From Ciona intestinalis (taxonomy: Eukaryota > Chordata > Ascidiacea > Phlebobranchia > Cionidae), in assembly GCF_000224145.3 (NCBI RefSeq), contig NC_020167.2:3540977-3604976 (forward strand): a stretch of DNA of 64,000 nucleotides, in the 5' to 3' direction. The notes under the pieces are model-generated. The model searched no databases, was not told where the DNA came from, and saw nothing but the letters and a program-made list of their open reading frames with translations. The position numbers were made by a program, and so were the translations under genes. This document shows, one piece after another, positions 21,301 through 32,900 of this stretch (position 1 is its first letter; each line of letters starts with the position of its first letter).

Positions 21301-24300
21301 TTTTTTGAATTTTTTTGTGATTTTTTTTTTTTTAAAGGTGAATTTTTTTTTTAAATTATAAGATTTAAAAAGCCTATTACTATAATACTGTGTGCTAAGG
21401 TGGGACACTTTAAGCACATAATATCCAAATATCCTGATCATTTCCTAAACAATTAACAACAGTTTATGGAAGTCGCGAGGATACAGTTTTTTAATTCTTT
21501 AAATGTTTTTTGTTTAATACCAAATAGAGCGAGAAAATAAAATGTAAACGTCTCCCATCTTCCCCCACCCTACTAAATTTACCAATTTCCATTTTAGTTT
21601 GAGATCAGATTATCAAAAATCAGAAGAAAATGTGGAAAAATTGGATAATTCCGAAATTTCCGGCAATCCAGAAACAATTGAACCAAGTAAGTGGTTGTGG
21701 TTGAAATGTGAACAAATGTGAGGTTTATTCATTTTTCTAATTTGCAGTTAAAACTCCTTCAACATCGGAACCAGAAGCAGGTTTTGTGAAGATGGTTCCC
21801 GCTAAACCATCCACTGTTGATGTGTCAAAGCAACTGATAAAATATACCAAAATATCTGGACACAGGTACTTTACTTTGGTCATTGGTAATACGCATATAT
21901 ATATTATATATAGTAGGGTCAAGGAAAGATGGGACACCTTTTCGCTCTATTTTGTCCTCCCATTTTATAGTAAACAAAGAACATTTAAAGGATTTTAAAA
22001 CCGTATCCTAACGACTCCCATAGACTATGGATATTTGTTTAAAACATGTTCAGGGTATTTGGCTATTAGGTGCTAGTCATTCCCTTCTTTTCCCACCCTA
22101 CTATATATATTAAATAAAAGTATGTGCAGTTCCACGTCTGTAAGTGTCATATAAATGTATGTAAGCTGGAAAGCTGGTACTGTTAAGTCTAGAGGTTTTT
22201 CTTTTAAGTATAATGAACTGCCAAAGATCCCTTTCAGATTTGTATTATTATTTCTTAGATATTCAAATGTAAGTTTTTTTTATAATAGGAAAACAGCAGA
22301 GGAGCAAATAATTGAGGAAACCCACACCTACCTTATTCCAGACCAACCTAAACTGGATCGAACTGGTTTGTCCAGTGATGCTCAAGGTCGTAGAAGGTCA
22401 AGCCGGTTGTCTCACCACCTCCACTCCCCAAATACAAGCGATGAAATGGTATTTTTGTGTTTATTCTAATATTAAATTTATTGGTGTCATAACACCTGTT
22501 GTTCAGAGTTATAGCACTGGCCTTTCAATGAGTAGCTACAGAGTCGCACTTTAAGTTACCACTTTGCCTACTGCCATTGTGGGCGTATGTGTTCTTGTGC
22601 AAACAGTTAAACACTTAACAGCAATTGCTCTAACCCAGTGGTCACTAATGAGTTGTCCAAATTATAAGCATTACATAAGAAAATATCCCAAAAAATAATC
22701 CTCCACAAAGTAACATGGTAACTTGCAAGCTGACACGAGGTGTATGAAAATATCATTTGCTCCAACTTAGTGGCCACCAAGAGATGGCCCAAAATATCAA
22801 CCACAGACAAAAAAAATCCACAAAGACTTACACTTAGTAGCTCTTAAGCTGGCACAAGGTGTATGTAACCAACACGAACATGCCTGAATAACTGAGTGTT
22901 ATTCTTCTACTTCGGTCAACACTTCACCATGGTAATATAAACACAGATCTCCCCTCCCATTTCACCACAACCTGCAACAGACAAGCGAAGAAGGACTGGT
23001 AAGTACAATGTATGCCACTACTTTATGGTTCTAAGTAATAGGAGTTAATACATGGTTAATTTTATTTTAAACAAAGTTGCATTTTATCTGTACAAAAACA
23101 AAATTGCACTTGCATCTTTTTATTCATTTTTATTACTTGCCAATTCAAGCATTATTATAAATTTTGTGCAATATAAAATGACAAATCTATTTTAAAGGAA
23201 ATAATAAATCTAAATATAAACAAAGCATTTATTATTGTTATCCTCAATTACGTTACATAAATCATAACAATGCACCAAAACTATGTTAGACCACACTTAT
23301 GCACAAAACAAGTACACAATTATTGGAGTAAAGAGCAGTTTAAATAATCCAAAAGTTTAGAAACAACTGTGTTAATTCTTCAAATTCTATGTTTTTTTTT
23401 TAAGTTTTAGATTATTTAAACTGTAAATTTTTCAATTTTGCGTGCATATAAAAAAGCATGTCCTTTCATTCCCTACAGTAGTACCTCTTCCCCATCAAAT
23501 CCCTATCCCGATGAAAATGATCGTTTTTCTTCGTTCCCCTGCCTCCCACCAACACGGAAGATCAGATGTTCCCCCATCTTTCCCTAAGCTCTTCAAGGAA
23601 GGAGGAAGGTAAGTTTCTGGAATGCAGCCCGCAAAAAAAGTTGCGCATAAAGATTCAATTAATACAAGTTCCTCATAATGTAGTAGGCTGGGGGAAGATA
23701 GGACACATTTTCATTCTAATTTCTTGTCATATTTGATAGTAAACAAAGATAATTTAAAAGAATTGTAAAACCGTATCCTCATGACTCCCATATAGGCCGT
23801 TGTTAATTGTTAAAAACAGGATCAGGATATTTAGATATTATTTGCTAAAGGTGTCCCATCGGACACATAAAAACATTCAATAATTTACCCACTTTTTCTC
23901 TTTCAGGTACTCGTGTTCTTCTCCTGACATTAACCTGCGGGAACTTTGCCGGGAAGCTTTCATAGCTTCAGCAGGAAACGACGTCAAAAAAGCGTTGCAT
24001 CTTTCACAGGTGAATTATTTTGCTTTAAAGGGCCTAAACACACCCCAAATGTACTTCGCTTTAATCGATAGAGTGTGTTTTTCTAATTCCAACGACACCT
24101 TATACTTGTTTTAATCGGTTCTGTATAACCAAAGATATTCCAGCTCAAACACCGTGAAATTCAAAAAACTGATTTGAAAGTTGCGTGGCGAAAAAAATTG
24201 AGAAGTGTACTACCCACGTGACAAACACGTCACAAAATTGTTGAAGCGTGGCCGCTGTCATTCAGAAAGGCGAGGGGCAGTGTTTTCAGCGAAAAACGAG

Positions 24301-25133
24301 AGAACAAAAAAAACGCAAAAAAGCACAAAAAACGCAGGTTTCGCTTTTACGAATGAATCAGTCACGTGACTAGTACGTTCCTACGTCACAATCACGGAGC
24401 TCGTAGTAAAAAAAGATAGCGCTAGAGATCACTGTTTCAGGACGAATATCTCCGCCTATACTGGACCAATATTAATAAGCAAAGTATTTTTGGAATCAAT
24501 AAAACGGTCGCTTTATTAATTTACCATAAAAAATAATTTTCCAATCTTAGGTTTGGAGGTTTAGTTTATTTGCCAGCGATTATCAACCGGAAGATGGCAG
24601 TAATGTGCCGTGTTCGCTGATCTACGGGATTCAACACTTTTTACGCGTTTTCGGTAAGTGTGTCACATAAACTGTTTTTATTAATCAGTTAAAACGTTTA
24701 TATATGTCTCTGTTAATCGAAGCGAAATTCCACTTGTGTTAGTTTCAACCTCTAAGAAATGTCTGCATGTCTTCAACACTTTGTTTTCTTTTCCTCAGTG
24801 AAACTCCCAGAAATATTCGCTCGCATGGACATACGCGACCACAAGCTGAAGATCATCGCTAAGCATATTCAGCTCCTACTTCGGTAAGTCACTGTCAAGT
24901 ACACGGTGTATTTATGACACACTTTTTTGCTTCTTTCTTTTTTTTGACAGTGTAATATAAGTTTTGCGCTAATTTGTGACATATAAAGCGGCTTCAAATG
25001 TAGTATAAAGCTTGTAACGTGGCGTTTTGGTTGACTAGCCGACTGTGGTTGCAGGTTTGTAGCCGACCATGAGAAAGAAATATACAACTTGAGCTCTTCC
25101 TACACAGCCAACGACGAAGCAAAGCGATTGTGA
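18337..25133 (+). CDS. MSL3: MSL3 homologue: chromodomain and MRG-domain chromatin protein
   Basis: Subunit of the MSL histone H4K16 acetyltransferase complex. Exons: 18337-18420, 18498-18566, 18898-19007, 19068-19144, 19523-19611, one partly in the N gap ending 19968, 20460-20590, 20956-21099, 21598-21686, 21748-21865, 22289-22448, 22947-22998, 23479-23608, 23907-24009, 24551-24653, 24799-24883, 25055-25133. The N-terminal chromo/Tudor-like barrel reads [20 protein letters not shown] and [16 protein letters not shown], close to vertebrate MSL3. The MRG domain is in two parts, [19 protein letters not shown] and, after a long linker, [16 protein letters not shown] to the C-terminus. The split MRG domain with a basic/serine-rich linker (RRRSSRLS) distinguishes MSL3 from MORF4L1. 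The residues between the acidic exon 5 and LEQDNKM are missing in the gap. Confidence 0.95.
19804..19928. other. Assembly gap, 125 N
   Basis: The gap removes the acceptor and 5' part of one MSL3 exon; the visible remainder begins at 19929 and ends at 19968 before gtaggt. Confidence 0.99.
21386..21574 (+). mobile_element. TIR MITE
   Basis: GTGGGACACTTTAAGCACAT to CTCCCATCTTCCCCCACCC. Ends about 23 bases before an MSL3 exon. Confidence 0.7.
21909..22106 (-). mobile_element. TIR MITE, inverse orientation
   Basis: TATAGTAGGGT start, reverse-strand body, TCCCACCCTACTATA end. MSL3 intron. Confidence 0.7.
22575..22880 (+). mobile_element. Two nested or adjacent SINE fragments
   Basis: CAACCCAGTGG-like and GGTGTATG-like blocks occur twice in tandem (22620-22745 and 22755-22865) in an MSL3 intron, the second more degraded. 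Confidence 0.5.
23681..23865 (-). mobile_element. TIR MITE, inverse, right end lost
   Basis: TAGTAGGCTGGGGG start and a CAGGATATTTAGATATTA body; breaks off after GTGTCCCATC. MSL3 intron. Confidence 0.65.
24020..24540. repeat. Candidate dispersed element in an MSL3 intron
   Basis: This 500-base stretch differs in composition from its AT-rich surroundings: CACGTGAC and CACGTC words recur, with GTCACGTGAC and CTACGTCACAATCACG. It may be a transposon remnant or an intronic regulatory block; no termini are visible. Confidence 0.3.
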
Positions 25134-26951
25134 AGCGTTTTATTAAAATATCGCAAACGAAATTAAAATAGCATCACTACCATAAAGGTGCCAACGTTTA
25201 TGTTTTGACACAAAAAATCATAATATATTTTGAAACTCAAAATTATTTTAGATGCTACTAAAACTTTTGTAATCTATAAGTTCGGTCAATACAATCGTTT
25301 GTCACCGACTTCCCAAGTGTAGGTTACAGATCAACTATTTTTATTCTGCAGCGTTGCATAAGCCCGGAGTGCTTTAAACTTAGCTCCCTTTAGTTTAGCC
25401 CCGGTTTTATGAGCATAAGCGATCGCTCATTTGTTCAAACATTTATTAAGTGGATCGTTGTGGGCTATACTGTGTCGTTATCGCAAAAGATAGCAACAGC
25501 CACCCCTAACCGAAAGTGAGGTTAATTAGCAAACGTACAACCTTCGATAATGAGTTCGATAAACAAAAATCTATGTGCGCCATTCACAAGCACTGAGTAA
25601 ATTTGACATTCTAATCAGTATGTTAAAAACGGCGAGTAACAATATTAAAAATGAAATCGTCTTTTCTGGTCGATAGGTACGATCAATAATGATGTCCCGA
25701 TTTAAAAAATACTAGTTCGGAAAGTGCGTATATAGTCAACAAGTGATACGACTCTGGTTAAATGTGCAAAAGGTTAAGTTTGACCAAGCCTTTACGCATC
25801 AGACTTTTCAATGCAAAGCAGTTACGTGCATATAATGCTTTGATTTTGTACGCGGATGTTGCTCTCTCACAGTTGTAAGTAAAGTCCACATGCTGATTTC
25901 ATCTGCGACACTCTACTGCAGTTGCAAATGCTATTACGAGATGTGCGGATCGTAGCAAACCCAGGACAACCGGTGACTCAGTTTCTTTGTTTACTGTTTT
26001 CGCAGCCGGTGCTTTCTCATCGCACTATAGGCTATGGCTGATGAAATAATTACAACTTCTTTGATTAGTTACAGCAAGAGCACAGTAGCTGTAGTAATTA
26101 GGTAAAACATAAATGAACTGTCAAAGCTTCGATTTTTTGTCAGTTACTAATCCGCTTCGAAGAAGAATTCAGCAAGCTACAGACAGATGTTTAAGGTTTT
26201 CTCCCTCTCGCTGTAATGCGGATCTTGGGCGAAGCGCTCGTGCTGTTTGCAACTTGTTGCGGTGAACGGTACTGGCTAAGAAATACGTTACATTTAATCG
26301 ATTTGAGGGAAGACACTGTAGGTATTGCTTAGGGACAGGCCCGGCGCAGAGCTTATTAAATTTAGGGAAAAACGGGATCGGCTCTACTCGTGTTTCGTTG
26401 CAGTTAGCGAAGATTTTTCACTCCCACCGACCGTTTCTGGCATTCTTTTGCCCGCTGCGTTGATTGCACAAGTCAAGAAGAACTTCTTTTCTGCCGTCTG
26501 CGATTAATGAAATCTCGAAGAAAACGAACAACCATAAAGCGTTGAAAGATTGTGGTAAGCTGGAAAGTGGTTACCAGCATAGCAGCTGCATACTCAACCT
26601 TCATCAGCTATTTATTAGTGGCTGATTGTCCTGTCAACTAAATGTTTGTGTTTTAGCCAAATATTAAGTATTAGGCTATGTTGCAATTGTTATGCAGGCT
26701 ACTGGTGTAGATAAGTTCGAAATTTGTTTTCTTGTTTAAAGATTTAAAAAAGAGAAGTGGATTTGGTGCAAAGAAATCGGATTCCGACGGTCGTCTGTGA
26801 CGTCACAAAACAAGCTCCGCGGATGACGGTTTTACGACGCGCCACCTCATAAAAGTGGGATGCTGTACTAATATATAGCACGTTGGAACGCTATAGGCTT
26901 GTGCACGCACGGGGCTGCGCTCGGTGTAATTTTAAAGATCAAGTATAGACG
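25134..26951. other. Intergenic region MSL3 to guanylate cyclase
   Basis: No coding exon with support. It holds the MSL3 3' UTR and, at its right end, the presumed guanylate cyclase promoter and 5' UTR. The 60-codon open frame at 26325 has no splice context or recognisable content. Confidence 0.6.
26798..26805. promoter_or_regulatory. Palindromic CRE (TGACGTCA) upstream of guanylate cyclase
   Basis: A perfect 8-base CREB/ATF consensus about 150 bases before the start codon, with a TATATATA-like tract near 26870 in between. Position and consensus suggest a promoter element; occupancy is not shown. Confidence 0.4.
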
Positions 26952-29900
26952 ATGGTACGTTAAATTTTGGAGAAATTAATATGTTCTTATATGAATACCT
27001 TTGCAAAGAATGTAACGTTTCACTTTCAATATTTTGTCAGTAATATAGTGTTATATGTTGTAGTATGGATTTGTGAACTACGCACTCGAGCAACTAGTTC
27101 TTCGTAACTTCGGGGAAGAAATATGGAACGAGATTAAGTGAGTTGGTATCATATTAAAAAGAAGTTATATAATTATGTTATGTATAAAGTAATACAGTAC
27201 AACTAAGTTACAAAGAGGTTGATATTGTCGTTTTCAGGCGGGAAGCGGATCTTCACATCCAGGGACAGTTCATTCAAAGAATCATTTACGACGATATCTG
27301 CACGTTCGACTTGGTGAAAGCGGCCGTAAAAGTGCTTAGTGAGTAATCTCTGTAACTTTCTCCGGTAAATTTACGACTCTGCGCAACTCTTCGTGTCTCG
27401 GTTAGCTAAATGATTACCCCACTCTTCGTTGCCAGGCAACAATACATAAGGTGACGTCCCTTAGGTAAATTTCAATCTTTATTTTTGTCGTGTAAGAACA
27501 TACACGATAGCACAGGTTTGTCACCTGCTGTACTTTATTACCTGCTGTAAACAACACGGACCAATGGTTTGATATTTTTCACTCACGCCCACACATCCAA
27601 TGTACACCGATTAAAATTCCAACAGAGACGGACAGCGGCAAAATTCTTGAACTTTTCGGCAACTTCTTCTTCCAGTTCTGCGAGGAGTCAGGATATGACG
27701 TCATTTTGAGGGTTCTCGGTTCCAGTGTGCGGGAATTTCTAGAGGTAAATATTCCGCTTTCCGAGTTTGGTAGGTTGCGGTGTACAATAAGCTATTAACG
27801 ACCTTGTAGCGGGTGATGCGTAAATCATTAGCTCGTAGCTTTGTACTAGTATAGGTGAAGTGGTTATAATGCCAAACCGCTTGATGCTTCTGTTTACTGT
27901 CACAGCCAAGTTTGCTAAATTTATACGGCTAGAAACTTTAAGATCGCTTAATGTGTATTCATTGTTTATAAGAACACATGGCATAATTACCATGTTAAAA
28001 CGCATGTTACATACTTATAACATAATAATCCTCGCACATGTTTTAAATAACAGTTAATTAGAAATTGTTTTCACCATTCACGCTTTACTTAATCCCTATC
28101 ACCAAGGCTACATGGCGGTCGTATTTTCACGATTTCCAATCGATTCGCACCCGACAGGTTTTATTGCCTCTCTCTTCCCACAGAACTTGGATGCCTTGCA
28201 CGACCATCTAAGCTCCGTTTATCCCGGCATGAGAGCACCAAGCTTCAGGTGTACAGGCAACGGTAGTGATGATACGCTCACCTTGCACTATTACTCAGAA
28301 AGAGACGGCCTGGAAGACATTGTGATCGGCATAGTAAAGGCTGTGACAAAACAAATCCACAAAACTGAAACCGAAGTAAAGGTAATCTTATTTTATTACT
28401 TTTTCCTCCATACCCAGTGATGATTTTATTTTGGTGACCATTTTCCCATTACTTTACTCTCGTGCTGGTTTGTATTCGGCAGTTTGTTTGCATAATTGCA
28501 AAATTACAGTAATCGACTGAGGAATAAAATCTAATGGTTTAAATTGTAGTAGAAAACTAGTCGCTTGTTTCAAACCAAAACAGAGTAATACGCGGAAAAA
28601 GGAAGCCTAAACCCAAGCTTCTGTTGCTGTGTGCGGTATTACAGCGCAAAAACAAACATTTTGGTATCAATTTACGATCGCCAACGCAGTTTTAATTTAC
28701 ACAACTGACATTTGTCGAGACCACAATCTCAACCACACCTGTTCGAGCGGTTTCTATTTTCTGCTCCACCGATCGACCTTTCCATTAATGGAGAACCTAA
28801 ATTAGCATACGTACCGTTTAAAGTACAATTTTCCTTGGACTTTGGGTGTAATTTATATTTTTGAAAATGGTTTATAGTTTGAGTCACGAAGCGTATAGGA
28901 GTGTTTCTGTACCAGTGAGCATATGGGTCCTATAGTAGGCTACACGTAAAGTTTTCAACAATGGGCGCTTGTAAAACGCAATGTAGTGCAACCAATTTAT
29001 CATCTTAAAAGTAACGCCAGGAATCCGTAGTATCATCTTACTTAATTGGTAAAGTCTTTTCGCAGCGGCGTATGCGTCATTTCCTCATACAAAAGCTGCA
29101 TTTTAATGAAATGGAAATATCGCTGTCCAATTTATCTTACTGGTGATTTAAAACTGACGTTTTATTTACGCGTGTCCATCTTAATTGCATATACGGAAAA
29201 CAAATGTTTTTGAAAGGTTGTCGGTAGCAATTACTGAGTTTCCACATTCCTCATTAAGAGTAACATTGGAGCAACACGTGCAGCTTTGTATCTATTCCCT
29301 GATTAAACATTTGTTTGCGTGTGTGTGTGAGTGTATAGCGTCCTCTCGCCTGCTCAATTATGCGGTAATTCCAACACACTTACCAGTCCTGCCACTTACC
29401 GACAGACCACCCGTATACGAGGTCCCTCGTTTTTTCCTAATGGGGTCGCCGAACGTCGAACAAGCTCCCGTCTCGTAACATCGCTCCGTGGTCTCATGGG
29501 ATCACGGTATATCGACAAAACCCGCGTCGATTGCACGTCTTTTTCATGTGGCAGAAACAGGGCATGTGAATGTAAATTAATTAAAAACCCTCTGCGCCAC
29601 ATTTAAACCACACGAGGTTCGCCGAGTTTACGCAAATCGAAGTCAATTCGGACGACCAACCGGTGTGTTCTTGTTTCTCTTATCATTGATTAGTTCTAAA
29701 GGTTTATACTGCTCGTGTTGGATGGATAACAGATCCTTTCATGCATAACCGTTTTTTTTACGATTTACCCAAAGGTTAACTATACTTGCAGATTTTGTTT
29801 TTAAATTTAATGTAAAATTTATTTATTCACATAAAACTATAACTATCCTTTATCAGTGCATTCACCACCACTCGTTACAGGTTATAAAACAAAAGGACGA

Positions 29901-32900
29901 AACATGCGACCACGTCCAGTTCGAAATTGTTGCTAAATCGGGAACGTTGTCAGGTGGGAAAGCAAAAGACCTCGCCACTATAGAAGGCGCACTTTCCACT
30001 ATGGAACCAATAATAGGAGTCCCAACTTTGTGCAAGGTACATTTATAGATATACATGTGTCGTGAACTTCATATATTGGGTATAGGCCGATAGGGGAAGT
30101 TGGGACACATGTTCATTCTATTTTCCCGTCCCATTTGGTATAAGAAACAAGGAAAGTTCAAGGGATTATAAATATCCTTACGACTCCCATAGACTGGTGT
30201 TGATTGCTTAAAACACGATCAGGATATTTGGATACTATGTGCTCTTCCCCTACCATTCTATATAGTGGAGTTTTTGTTTTGTATTCTAACGCGAAAGACA
30301 CTTTCTTGAATAGAACGTTTCTGCGTGAGAACCGGTCTGTGTAAAAGGAGAATCATAAGCATAACAGACCGTTTCCATAATCATATATACCCTAAACCTC
30401 ACCTTAACTTCATAAAGGGTAAACAGGTGTTGATCTTCATCGTGTTGAAATCTATTAGCTTGGTGGTCCTAAATAAATATCGACTGGTCAGGTTTTGAAG
30501 GTCGCAGCCTGTTTGCTTTGCAATTATTGGGGTAGTAGAGGTAATGAGGCGTATACGTGAGTCAGGTGGGGTTGGTCCGCATTAAATTGTTTGTTTTTTT
30601 AAATCGTTTCTGTGCGAGTTCACTTTACATATATGTGGTCATGTATTTAGAAGATATGGTATTAAACGAACACGTTTTAGGACATCAGAAACATAATAGC
30701 CGTTTTGTATTTTATGGGTAATTGCAACAAATGGTTATCTTTTAATTGACAGGCCTTGCCGTTTCATTTAATGTTCGATAAAGACATGGTGGTTACGCAA
30801 GCCGGAGCCTCGATTGCCAGAGCCATTCCTGGTCTCATGTCTGTATGTGAGGTCGAAAGTGCTACATGTGAATGTGACGACTGCGATGATGACGAAATAT
30901 ACGAAGACCAGTCGTCATCGGACCCCGATGAAAGTACGGTGTATGAGGACATATTCGATAAGTGGTCTGAAGGTCGGTGTTCCATACGCCGCTGTGTGCC
31001 TGCTTGGTGTGTTAGGGAATGCCATAATTCGTCGAATAACCGCTGCGATTGTTGGTAGATAAACTCTAAAAAAGACACTTTCGTAATTTTTCTAATTTCT
31101 TTTTCCCGAATGCAATCGTTTTACTTTCTGTAATATATACCGTCTGCTGCGTGCATGATGTCACGAGGTACTTGTATTGCGTAGAAAGCAACGTGTGTGG
31201 TTTGCACCTGCTCATGGTAAGCAAATCCTGATTCATTGCTTTGTAACGTGCGTTTGCCCAGCATGATCAATAACAATTCTTGCATCATAATCTGTGCCGT
31301 CCCAGTTCTCCGTTTCGTTATCTCTCGCCCTATTAAAGAACAAAAGCCCCCAATCCCCGCCTCTCTGGTTTCAGATTGTTGTCGGTGTGACGCAGTGTAC
31401 GACAGTGACGATGGAAATTTGGACCGTGATGACGTCATGGACACCGTAAAGGTCACTGACCTCTTCGACCTCGTGCGACCCCGGATCAACTTCAACTTTA
31501 CGAGCATCAACGCACAAATTAACCAAGTATTTGTTCTCCGGACTAAAATAGGTAAAGAGTGATTTTTTATTTAAATAGAAACGATAAAGATCGGTGTAAC
31601 GCATGGGTAAAAGATACTAAATCCAGTATTTAAAAAAAAAAGTTTAAGAAGTAAACTGTTAGTTGAGTAGGAGTTTTAAAATAACCTGTTTGCTTGAGGC
31701 TTGATTTTTTCACCCAATCTAACATAATAAGATAATATGTGACCTGTTGTGAACAAATTCAAAGTTTGTCGTAGTAGGGTGGGGGGGGAGATGGGACACC
31801 TTTAGCACATAATATTCAAATAACACCAGTATAAGATTCGTAACGATAAGTTTGTATAATCATTTCAATTTTCTTTGTTTACTACCGGACGGGACGAGAA
31901 AATAGTATAAAAAGGTGTCCCATCGCCCCCCACTCTATATATAATAAACGCTCGTCCCGTATTTACAAAAGATAAAGAACGGAAATGTAATAAATACCGG
32001 TAATATACAGGGGTGCTTCAAACGCAAGAAGATACTACGAATGGACAGACCTCGGACGTGAAAAGTGACGCTGGGAAAGGGGAACGTTTGAACCCGGAAG
32101 TGATGCGAAAGAAAAGCGAGCACAGATGTGACCGTGAAAGTTCCTGTCTGCGATTAAAGGGGCAGATGATTTTCGTTCCAGATTGCAATCAGATGCTATT
32201 TCTTTGTTCTCCCAGGTAAGGTTGTTGTTTATTAAGCAAAATTGGATTTTTGTTACGTTATCGGTAAACACTCTCCACCATATTGAGATTTACACAGCAA
32301 ATAAAATGGAATGTTGACTAGTGACATATGGTTATCTCATTAGGTTGATAATTCAGGTCTGAATTTTTTTTATTGATCGCATTGATTTGTTGTATTGACC
32401 GAAACGTGCAAAGATGGTTCGCCTGTGGTTTGGGGAACGTTAAATTTCGGTTATTCCCCAGCGTCATGAGCCTCGACGACCTGACGATGCGGGGGTTACG
32501 TTTGAGTGATCTTCCGCTTCACGATGCGACACGTGACCTTGTACAACTCGGTGAGCAGTTTGAGGAAGATTACAAACTTGCACAGAGCTTAGAAATATTA
32601 ACCGACAAACTTCAACACACAATGCTGGCCCGGGAAAGAGAGAAGAAAATGACAGACAAGTATGACTGTTTTTGTGCGCGCGACAAAAAAATTCGTTTCA
32701 TTAAAAAATTTCACATTGTTAAATTTGAAAAATGTTCCGAGCATTAAGCTGTGCACATATTTCGAATGGTGGGGTCGACAACGCATTTTTGTGTGGCTTC
32801 AAGTTGGCTTGCAATCTTTCTGCGCATTTAGATAATTACACACGCTCTGTTGAAACATCGATTCCATTATCAGTAACTGGAATTATGGATTATCTTTAAG

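Noticed and set aside
26325..26507. 60-codon open frame upstream of guanylate cyclase
   Set aside because: Composition and lack of context give no support; it lies in presumed promoter DNA.
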